A stretch of 64,000 nt of DNA. It comes from Periplaneta americana (Eukaryota; Arthropoda; Insecta; Blattodea; Blattidae). The number at the start of each line of letters is the position of its first letter. The first letter of the stretch is position 1. Shown here one piece after another: positions 47,805-59,800 of this stretch. The position numbers were made by a program, and so were the translations under genes. The stretch is taken from the NCBI RefSeq assembly GCF_040183065.1, contig NC_091119.1:206154298-206218297 (forward strand), read 5' to 3'. The notes below the pieces were generated by a model. It ran no database searches. It saw only the letters and a program-made list of their open reading frames with translations, and had not been told where the DNA came from.

Positions 47805-50800
47805 GGCTTTTAAGGAACACGGAGGTTCATTGCCGCCCTCACATAAGCCCGCCATTGATCCCTATCCTGAGCAAGATTTATCTAGTCTCTACTATCACAT
47901 CCCACCTCCCTCAAATCCATTTTAATATTATACTCCCATCTACGTCTCGGTCTCCCCTAAGGTCTTTTCCCCTTTGGCCTCCCAAGTAATACTCTATACG
48001 CATTTCTGGATTCTCCCATATGTGCTACATGCCCTGCCCATCTCAAACGTCTGGATTTAATGTTCCTAATTATGTCAGGTGAAGAATACAATGCATGCAG
48101 TTCTGTGTTGTGTAACTTTCTCCATTCTCCTGTAACTTCAGCCCCAAATATTTTCCTAAGAACCTTATTCTCAAGAACCCTCAATCTCTGTTCCTCTCTC
48201 AAAGTAAGAGTCCAAGTTTTACAGCCATACAGAACAACCGGTAAGATAACTGTTTTATAAATTCTAACTTTCAGATTTTTTGACAGCAGACTAGATGACA
48301 TAAGCTTCTCAACCGAATAATAACAGGCATTTCCTATATTTATTCTGCGTTTAATTTCCTCCCGAGTGTCATTTATATTTGTTACTGTTGCTCCAAGATA
48401 TTTTAATTTTTCCACCTCTTCGAAGGATAAATCTCCAACTTTTATAGTTCCATTTCGTGCAATATTCTGATCACGCGACATAATCATATACTTTGCATTT
48501 TCGAGATTTACTTCCGACCCTATCTCTTTACTTGCTTCAAGTAGAATTTCCGCGTTTTCCCTTATCGTTTGTGGATTTTCTCCTAACATATTCACGTCAT
48601 CCGCATAGACAAGAAGCTGATGTAACCCGTTCATTTCCAAACCCTCTGTGTTATCCTGAACTTTCCTAATAGCATATTCTAGAGCGAAGTTAAAAAGTAA
48701 AGGTGATAGTGCATCTCCCTGCTTTAGCCCGCAGTGACTTGGAAAAGCATCAGATGGAAACTGGCCTATACGGACTCTGCTGTACGTTTCACTAAGACAC
48801 ATTTTAATTAATCGAACTAGTTTCTTGGGAATACCAAATTCAATAAGAATATTATATAAAACTTCTCTCTTAAGCGAGTCATACGCCTTTTTGAAATCTA
48901 TGAATAACTGATGTACTGTACCCTTATACTCCCATTTTTTCTCCAATATCTGTCGAATATAAACAATCTTATCAATAGTCGATCTATTACGGAAGGAGGG
49001 AATACATTTTTATATACGGCAACATATTCCTCTTTCACGACCTCATAGCTGACTGCGTCATTTAATTTGAAAATACTTTTCATTACATTAAAATTAAAAG
49101 TGTTTTTCAAAATTGCAGATTTACAAATGGGTCTTTTAATTTGATTATACATTCATTCACCCATCCATCTATACATCCGTCCGTCCATCCATCCATTCAT
49201 CCACTCACTCACCCACCCACCCACCCACGCACCCATCATCCATCCATGTTGCGGATTGTTCTTGACCCGAACTAACGTGGGAAGAACATATTAAGCAGGC
49301 CTATAGTGCTGTCAAATTATCAAGGGTGGTTTGTTTATTGAGAAATTTAAAACGTTATGTGCCACATTAATGTCTTGGAATAGCTTACTTTCCATATTTT
49401 CAGAGCATTATGAATTATGGTTTACTAATCTGGAAGCAAACACAAACCAACAGAAGAAAGTATAATATGCAGAACTAGACAAGAAGGTCAAAAGAGAGAT
49501 CAGGAAATACTTGAGGGAACATAACACGAACATGGTCAGGAGAGTGATGGAGAGTTCGAAGTCGGTGAAGAAAATAAGAAAGGAGATGTCAACAGGGAGA
49601 AATTGGATTCTAGGAGTCAAGGGCGAAAGAGAAAAAAGACTGGGTTCAAGAGAAGAAATTGTGCGCGACGCTACGGAACTTTATAAACAAGGCTACACAA
49701 GCAGATTGGAACAAGATGATCCCATTCAAGAATATAAGATTCCAGAGAGCAACCATGAGGAGTTTTCTAGCACCATGTCCATCATCCCCGCCGAGGTGGA
49801 AACAGCAATAAGGGAGACAAAGTCGGGGAAATGCGCAGGCGATGATGGCATCTTCAACGAATACCTCAAACTGGGAGGCCATGACCTAGTACCAAACCTT
49901 TTTAATGAGATCCTAAAATCAGTAGAAATATCCCATGACTGGAAACAGAGCACGATAATCCTACTTCACAAGAAAGGAGGAAAAGATGATATCACCAACT
50001 ACAGGCCGATCAGCTTATTGCCAAACCTGTACAAACTGTTCACCAAGATCATAACTAAAAGAATGACAAAGAACTTGGAAAAGAATCAGCCAATGGAACA
50101 AGCAGGTTTTAGATCGGGATTCAGTAATATTGACCACCTCCAAACAACTAACCAACTCTTTGAAAAAGTACAGGAATTTAATCTTAAAGTATTCATAGCG
50201 TTTGTAGACTACAGCAAGGCTTTTGATTCTGTAAAACACAAATATATCTGGCAAACTCTCGCAAACCAGGGGATTCCAAGCATATACATCAGGCTCCTAG
50301 CAAAGCTGTACGAAGGGTGTAAAGCAAGAATAATGACGGAGAGAGAGGGAGAAAACTTTGAACTAGCAGAGGAGTGAAACAGGGGAGACCCGCTCTCTCC
50401 GAAGCTCTTCACATGCTTGCTTGAAAACTAATTCAGGAAACTGAATTGGGAAAGTAAATACGGGATCACCATAGATGGACTGAGAATGAACCACCTCCGG
50501 TTCGCAGATGATATAATATTGGTAGCGAAATCAGCAGCAGATCTAAAACAGGTGCTTGAAGAATTGGACAGGATCAGCAAAGAGGCAGGCTTATCCATGA
50601 ACCCAGAAAAGAGGAAACTAATGACTAACACGTCTGAAGACCGGATCCACTTAAATGGCCAGCCACTAGAATATGTGGAAGATTATACCTACCTGGGCCA
50701 GAACCTATCCTTCTCCAGCAATTCAGAGAAACAAATAAAGAGACGAATCAGCATGGCATGGAAGAAGTTCTGGTCTCTAAAGTTCATACTTACAGACAAA

Positions 50801-53800
50801 TTCCAGAAGCTAAGCTTAAAGGTTGAGACCCTGGAAAAATGTGTATTACCTGTCCTACTGTATGGATGTCAAACCTAGTCCCGAACATAAAAACAGAGGC
50901 GTATGCTTCAAACCTGCCAACGCAGTATGGAAAGAAAAATCCTGCAACTTTCTCTGAGGAACAAAGTCAGGAACGAGGAGCTACGCAACCGTACCGGCTT
51001 AAAAGACGTCCTAATCACCGCAGAAAGCTTGAAGTGGAAATGGGGAGGGCATGTGGTAAGGATGGACCACAGACGATGGACGCACAGACTGACATTGTGG
51101 GATCCCAGGGTCGGCAGAAGAAGAGTGGGACGCCAGACAACTAGATGGGCAGGTTTCTTCAAGAAGAAGGCAGGACCACATTGGACGAGCAGTACAAGAG
51201 ACGGACAGCTGTGGGGAAATCTAGAAGCCACCGTCCTCAGTGTGTAGTGTGGTGCGAATCTTACAAGTGCAAGTGTTCGTGTACATGGAACACTACTTAG
51301 GATCGGCTCACCTAACGAGTGAAGTCTACTGAGCCAAGCCCTGTCAATCAGGAGGCCCTTGCCCTTACGGGATCTATTAGGCTAAATTTATTTTTATTTA
51401 TTTATAACCTGGAATAACAGTTGTCACATACAGAAGATATTTTTAGGAAAAGAAAGGGCAATGAGAGCCATAACTGGATTATACATTCTTGAAGGAGTTA
51501 TGTATGGCTATGAGATAAGAAATTCTAACAAGGCTACGAGTTGTTGCAGCTCACATTTCTGGTAACTGGAGAACGGTCACAAACTGTTACGTTGCTTACT
51601 ACTTGCGGTAACATTTAAATGGCAATTGAATTCACGCCCACTCGTCATCCTAGCCTTTGATATTCACACCTGCTTTCTTGCATTCCAGACTATCTTTACC
51701 AATTCCACTAACAAAGTGAGGGGCCCGAGATCAAAATGGGCTATGTCATCCAAAGTAAATTTGAAGAAAAACGCAAAAATGTCCTACATCTCATACAAGA
51801 AAGATACAAATGCGGGAATGGCTCTAATTGATGAAGACTTCAGTAGTAAACATGCCTACCATGTTTATTCAAATCATAATGTTCAAATATTCGTTTTGTA
51901 AGAAAATTTAAATTTTGATATCCCATTTTGATGCATTTATTTTGAAACTCATTACACTAATTTTACATTACTTGATCTAATTATGCTTTTGAACATGATT
52001 TCGTTAAAATAAAGATTTCGAAATACTTTTATTTTATTTTTAATAGCACTATTCCCAAAACAGTCACAAGAAACTTCAAAAACTGGAAGTGTTTACTTAA
52101 TAATTAGAGTAATTGAGGGGTTTGGTGCAAGAACCTGATAAGTCCAGAAAAACACTTTTAGAGTAAATGCAAAAACAAAGTTTGACATCCATTAAAGGCA
52201 TGTATTTTTAGGAATTTTGAAATTGTAATTGTACTGGACGATTTCTGTATGTGTTATGTGTGTTACATATGAATATCAATTATAAAATTATATATGTGCA
52301 TTTTAAAATTAATTATATATTTATTTGGACTTACCTGGTTTTTGCACCAAACATTTAAAATCTGACATATGATTTGGGAAAGATCATTATTATGTAAGTA
52401 AATATCATGAAACACAAAATATAAACAATACTGAATCATATTTTTATTAGTACCTATCAATAATCTTACAATATTTTTTACATGTGAATCATATTATATT
52501 ACCAAAGTGCAAATTTTTACAGTTACAATAACTTCTGTTCAATATTTAGATACTTAAATGTACAAACGCCATCCGAATTATTATTAAATTACAGTGTTTA
52601 CATTCTCAATAAGTTCTGTTGAATTGGATGATTAATTTATATGTATGGTTTCATGCTGCACTTAATACGTACCATAATACTAATAATCATAAATTTATCA
52701 GAATACCAGGACGTACAGAATTGGTAATATTGTACATAAATAAATATAGTACATTACAATATATAAGAAAATAGTAGCTTGAGAATTTAGTAGAAAGAAA
52801 GATGCATTATATGAAGAAAACGCCAGTATTGTGTTTAGTAGGTTATTCAATATTAGTAAGAAGTTAATGAAAAAATTGTGGGTTAACTTGACAATGAAAT
52901 AGAGCAAACAGGAAATAAAATTAATTGGAGTACAATATCCAGTCCAAGTCTCTGACTTCTTATTCTGAATCATATGAGCTATGTTCACTAGCTTCATTGG
53001 CACTACCTTGAGAATGATACAGTTTAGAACCCCATGTCTGCTGAAGCAATGTATTTCGTTGCCAGTTTCATCACATCTTCATATTTAGCCTTTTTAATAG
53101 GCAATGGCCCATTGCACAATAATATCTCTGGAAAACCAAGGTCTCCATTGGTTGTTTTCTTCAGTGGACAGAACTCTGAAATAACTGTTGTCTGTTGATG
53201 TTGGCTGACTTTCAATATGTATTTGTGCTGGGAACTGTATTGGAATACTTTATACTGAGAAATTTTGAAAAGCTCATTGTGTCTTGTTTTCATGTTTACT
53301 TTAAAAAACGGTTTGAAGTGGTCTCTGTAGTTTTTGAACATGGTTTGAGTGACAGGAACAACTGTAAATAATTTAGATGATTTCCTGACAAGTGAATGCC
53401 ATTCTTCAGGACTATGTAATCTAGTTATAAGCCTTTTTTTCTTTTCAATATTGCCAAAGTCCCTGTCACAGGGCAAAAACGAGTGCCCTCGTTCAGGAAA
53501 ATGATGTGTAATTATCTGAAATCTATTTGAATGTGTAAGACTGAAAAGATATTGTACCAGTATTTTATTTTTGTTTTGTGAAGCACAGTTGTCTGAAAAA
53601 AGTACAAGTTCAGTAGTATTGGGGGAAACTACAACTGGTACATTTTTTCCACTGCTTGAGACATATAATTCACCTCTTAATCTTTTCAGTTTGTCCCTAT
53701 TTCTGTTCAATTTACTGGGATCACGTTTTCTTTTCCTGGAATGTTCACCATTATCACTATCACTGCTTCAATTATCAGATGACATCTTTGAAAAACACAA

Positions 53801-56800
53801 TAAACTGGAAAGACTACACTACATCTCGTTCATGCAGTCATTTCACTAACAGGAAACAGCTGCTACGCTTGTGCTGCCATCTTTTGGTGCAACAACCAGA
53901 CAAGTCCAGGACTGGTCTGATTCTTGCTCCAAACACAACCATGGTCTCTGTTGGCAACTAAGCGTATCTCATTCAGATAAGTCCACACAACTCTGGTTCT
54001 TGCATCAAAAGATGCGCACTATCGTATTATATATCATGCATACTTTATCTCATTTTTGACCAAAAGTGGACTTATCTGGTTTTTGCACCAAACCCCTCAA
54101 TTGCATGGTTTTACGAAAATTATAACAAAATCATTCTTCAAACATGTTCACAGGAATCTTTAACAAGGAAAATATCCGAGCGTTTCGCATGGGACTCGCA
54201 TTCGGGGGGGTCCGTGGTTCGATTCCCAGACCAACTAACCTGAATGTTGCTTAGGCAAATGCCGGGTTGGAATTTTCATTGCAATGTTCCATTTTTCTTC
54301 CCCTCCCGTTTAGAAAAAGAATTTAGATTTTCATATCAAATAATTCATCTTTCTCATCTCATTCAATAGCCAACCGTCCTTTGGTTCCCACCGTTCCGCT
54401 ATATTTTTTATTTTTAATTTAGTAGATTATTTTCCGACGCTTTATCAACATCTTAGGTTATTTAGCGTCTGAATGAGATGAAGGTGATAATGCCGGTGAA
54501 ATGAGTCCGGGGTCCAACACCGAAAGTTACCCAGCATTTGCTCATATTGTGTTGAGGGAAAACCCCGGAAAAAACCTCAACCAGGTAATTTGCCCCGAGC
54601 GGAAATCGAACCCGGGCCACCTGGTTTCGCGGCTAGACGCGCTAACCGTTACTCCACAGGTGTGGACCTTCCGCTATATCTCTGTCAGGATTCATTCCTT
54701 AAGAGCACTTCCAAGGGCACTCCGACACCTTGGAAGGGCCGTTGGAATGGATCCTATGCTGCTTGGTCACCTTTTCGGTGTGAGGGTAGGAAGCCTCCAT
54801 TGGGTGAGCAGATGAGGGGTGACATGCGGCCGGTTGGCTGGTACACCCTCATCCCCATTCATCCCATAAATTCGGGGTGCACAATAGGTCTTAGTATGAT
54901 CGATGTGCAAAGGGTCGTCCTAACCTAACAAGGGAAAAGCATGTGCAAAGGCCATTAACGTCCTCTTCTCCATCTTGTTCGTTTGTTGCACATTCCTGGT
55001 CATACGAATTTGCAGGTTTATCTGCGAATGGTCTTCTCCTTCCCAGAACAATCCAAAATGTTTCTACAACAATCCCCCTACATCCATGATGTATCGATGT
55101 ATTGATAACCTACAGAAAAATTTTCCTCGTTTGCATAGTCCATATGATAGTTTGCTCTAAAAGCGTAAACATGCTTGTCCTTTAAATAAGATGAAGGAAA
55201 AAGGTGTTTAAATTCTGAGATCTTAAATAGAATGGAGCTGGTCGGTTTCATCATGTCTTTTGTAAACTTCTTTCACTTACGGATTGGACATTCTTCATTG
55301 CCAACCTTGATTACAGTTGCATGTTCCCCAGTGATAATATGATATTCTTTTGGCAACACAATTACCTCTTAGGTTTTTATTTGATTCTCCACTTTTCCGA
55401 ATATATTGTCGCAGGGTAGAAAACTGTGTCCAAGAAGAGGGAATAGAACCCCGTCATATTTCAGCTTCACTGTAGAACCATCAACAGATCATCGATATTA
55501 TAGTAGCATTTTGTGACTCTCATCCATTTGAGACCAAAAGAATGTTCTCAATTCCATTCATATCATTACATATTAGTCTATTCCTTCAGAATTTCCTTTA
55601 GAAGTCTCATGTTCTAGCATGTGTAAGAAAATGCACTATGTCTCAATATTTTGTCTTATTTCTGCTCAACTACTGTTTCATTGTACATGTAATATTGCTT
55701 GGCTTAATATGTTGCTTGGTTAGAAGACGTAGAAATGTCAAATTTTGCTGACAATCATAGATCAAAGTGAGAAGGTCTGGAGACATCTCATTCTTGATTT
55801 CATAAAAAATTTCACTCTTAGCAGATGAATACGTTGAGCAGTCATAGCCTGTAATCTTCTGTCTGATGTAGTATTACCGTAATTCATAAATTAACGCCTA
55901 TTACATAGTTTAAATAAATATTTTTCATAGCAATACAGTCCTTGCCTTATAAATTAGAACAGAATTGTAAAGGTATAATTACTGTGTAACTAAGGTCTAA
56001 ACCATATTAGTTTTCTGAAGAATCTAGCGGAAAATCGTAAACCACGCAAACTTTGAAAAACATAGACCATTCTGTTTCATGTGCTCTGGAAATAAAACGT
56101 AAATATATGAAATATAGCCCATTTTGATCTGTTCAAATAACGGTTGACATACCCCATTTTGATTAATTCATTAATAATAACATATCCCATTTTGAAACAA
56201 GTACTAATTTTCTCCATGCATTTTACATGTCTAAAATAAACCATTTTGAAACTGCACCTTTCACAGTGTAAAGTCTTCAACCCAAACTTGCCAATGACGT
56301 CAATAACTCATTTTCTGAAAAAAGTCACATAGCCCATTTTGATCTCGGGCGCCTCAAGTCTTTTCCACATCAGTAAGATTGGATCTTTTATTTCTCTACA
56401 CACCATCAGTTTTGCGGTTTATTTTCAAAGAACAATAAATTCCAAAGATATCGTAATATTATAAAGGTTTACTCATGTGACGGGGCTGAAACGTGTTCAC
56501 AAATGAAGAGTCCACTGCAAAAATGATGGATGTCACTTTCTTGTCGAAAATGAACCAAGACTGTCAATGCATAGCTTAAGACATATAGAATGTACATACA
56601 GAGTTATATGGCATTAACACTGATAGTCATTGTCCAGTAAAGATCGGAAAATCACATTTAAGCTTTGAGCGCTAAGCATTTCAAACTTTCAATTGGGTCT
56701 CCTGCAAAATGTATTCCAAATGACATTCATCATTCTTGCAGTGGACTCTTCGAATGTTTACACTCTGACACGGACTTCCTGATTCACACTATTTCCAGCT

Positions 56801-59800
56801 TCCGCGAGAGTTAACTTCCATCCGGAAATGTTGGTGGAACAGAAATGCACCAAATAATGATAAACTAAATAGTTAAATTTTTAGCTTTTGTTAAAAAAAA
56901 AACAATATTTTGATGCATTTTAACATATATTGAGTCTACACGTGTGGAGCGCGTCTGGCCGCGAAACCAGGTGGCCCGGGTTCGAATCCCGGTCAGGGCA
57001 AGTTGAGGTTTTACCGGGGTTATCCTTCAACCCAATACGAGCAAATGCTGGGTAACTTTCGGTTCTGGATTCCGGACTCATTTCAGCGGCATTATCACCT
57101 TCATTTCATTCAGACGCTAAATAACCTAAGATGTTGATACAGAGTCGTAAAATAACCCAATTAAAAAAAACATGTGTTGATGAAACCATTTGCCTACTAT
57201 ATACGTAGCTGTAATTAGAGTTCTTACTTTTCAAGTTTTGTAATATCTTCCTCCCACCCTCCAATCGATTCTCCCTGGCTGATAACTATAATAATCTGTG
57301 GCGTCACAACCCTTGAAGGGCCCAGACCGACAAACCGGCTGCTGGCTTCAAGTTCACATGCCGAAGCGGAGGTAAACGATCATCGAACTAGAATGGAGGT
57401 ATCGTGTGATTAGCACGATGATCCTGCAGCCGTTAAAGTTCACTTTCGCAACCGGATTTCGCTACCTATCGTAGCTCAAGTGCATCACGATGCTGGGTTG
57501 GTACCGGTTCCATACACTGGCCGAAATTTTATGAGCAAATTTCTTTCCCCATGAGGAATCGAACCAGCGCGCATTCCGTAACGCGATTCCAAGACAGGAT
57601 GCCATAGACCACGACACCACGGCCCAGGACGGCTTAAAACTAATGTGGGTGAAATTCTGGTCTAATAGGTTAATATTTAAGGTATACTCATTCCAAGTGA
57701 GCGGTTATTCTGGGTAGTACGTTGGAACCAAGTTTTAATTACTACATGAATCAATTAATCGATGTATCATTTTTTAATGTTGTAGGTAACAACATGGAAC
57801 AATTAAAACAGTGACAATGGCTTCGTTCAGCCGGGACAGCAATAATTCAGCTATTCATTTTTTTCGGAATATGTATGATACGAACTTTGTGTTAAATATT
57901 AACGTACCTTGTTAACATGTTTCGACCTATTTTCGGTCATCTTCGGAACTGGTCGTTATTGATCTTGGCGCCTCTTGTTTCCTGTGAGGGTGCGTTCGTA
58001 GTGTAGAGTCAAAGAGTGTATGTGTTTTGAAATTGAGTTGTGTGTTGAGAATATCGTTGGGGTGTGTTTTCGTGTGTCTGTATATTTCATATTGTTCTAG
58101 TGTGTTGAGTTTCTGGCTTTTTGGTTGGATGTGCAGTATTTCCATGTCTGTGTTGATGTCTCTGTGGGTGTGGTTAGCATTTGTGATGTGATCTGCATAT
58201 GTGGATGTGTTTTGTAATTTTGTTATGGCTGTGATGTGTTCTTTGTAACGTGTTTGAAACGATCTGCCTGTCTGTTCTATGTAGAAGTTGTTGCAGGTGT
58301 TACATTTGAGTTTGTATACGCCTGTGTGGTTGTATTTGTTTGTTTGTGTTGTTTGCATGTTAAGATGTTTTTGTAGAGTGTTATTTGTTCTGTATGCGAT
58401 GTTGTAGTTAATTTCTTGAATGAGGTTGCACTGTTATGTGTGTTTTTGTTTTCGTATGTTCTACATACGACATACGGAAAAGAGAACGAGAACGAAAGTA
58501 TTGTTAAAATAAACGTATTTAAATGTGAGCATTCAATGTATAATATCCAAGGCGGTGTCCGAACCCTGAAAGCAGCTGTAAAGTTGTGAAACTCAATTAC
58601 CGTCGGTTAATGAACATAATTCTAGTTGAGAAAATTTTTAATAACACGTAAATGGCCATTGTATATTTTTGTGATTCCAATAAAAGGTCTTTATGAGAAT
58701 AAGTTCAAAACAAATTTACAAATGTAATGGCATATAATATGTTAGTAAAACGTATTTTTCAGCCGTGGCAGAAAAACTTGGATTGCCTGCCTGCAACTTG
58801 GCGGCAGGCATCAGTCGCATGACGATCGACGGTACTATGTTATTTGTAAGTATCACATACTCCTGTCAAGAAGTCACATGAGACTACATTACTAATGTGA
58901 CAACACCTCAGAAATAGCATGAACAGATATCGGCCAGTATTCCTTCCTATCAATGAGTCAGTTTGCACCCGCACAGTTAGTCCTACGCTAGCTTTGCATA
59001 ATAGTAATATGCGTTACAAGAGCGGTATGTTGAAGTTTTCATCTTCGAGGAAAAGTTTGAAAAAGCGAAACGTAGTTGAGCTTTTTTAATTTCCGAGAAT
59101 TCAAAGAAAACATACCGCTTGTGCATCGTACATTATTTTGTGCGAAGATCGTTTATTACATACCTGAAAGAGGAATTTCTAATTAGTTGCAGTGAAATCT
59201 CCTCTTGGTTTCTGTTCAATGACGGCAAATTTGCAAAACAAAAATATCTATCTTCAACATTGTTGCTTTAAAATGTTTTGTGCGAGGTCGTGCGTATTTG
59301 CTTGCTTTCCGCACAGAATCAATACGCGGTAAGTGTGAGATACCACATTCAGTATTCCCAACGTAACACACATAACAATTTCCTTCTTCTTACCGCTTAA
59401 GCGCCATATTCATTTTACTGCTTTAGGCTTTTAACATATTATTTTTAGAGACGTTTAACATAGTAATAATTATAAATTGGAAACTTACCACTGCAATTTC
59501 ACCTAAATTGCACTGTTAATTATTGTTTTTAAATATTTTCAAAAATTAAGTAAACTCTACAACACCACAAAAGTTACTGCATTTGTAATGCAAGTAACAT
59601 TAAGGAAGCCGTGAAAAAATCAACAAGATTACAGATTCCGATGTTATTACTGCAATATGTTATATAAATAATATTGTTAAAATATTAAAATGAAAAATAA
59701 ATCATTACATAACCTTACCGTTTGTTTTAAGTTCGCATTTATAGACTGGGGGAAAAAAAAGACAGACGTATATCACGGCCTGCTGGAATATAGTAAACAC

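Larger units (their letters stand above)
51718..56355 (-). mobile_element. Outer transposon with 4-bp target duplication (Sola-like, DUF7869-type transposase remnant)
   Basis: GAGGGGCCCGAGATCAAAAT at the left mirrors ATTTTGATCTCGGGCGCCTC at the right, and AAGT flanks both (51714-51717; 56356-56359). The word CCCATTTTGA recurs inside both ends (51923; 56118, 56153, 56186), as subterminal sites do. The minus strand between 55900 and 55190 keeps decayed transposase text: [17 protein letters not shown], then [20 protein letters not shown] smaller relative (52115-54098) and SINEs have inserted into it. The superfamily call rests on the 4-bp duplication and GAG…CTC ends and is tentative. Confidence 0.65.

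Noticed and set aside
51626-51901. 91-aa plus-strand open frame
   Set aside because: It runs across the left end of the outer transposon (51718), so it joins unrelated sequences by chance.
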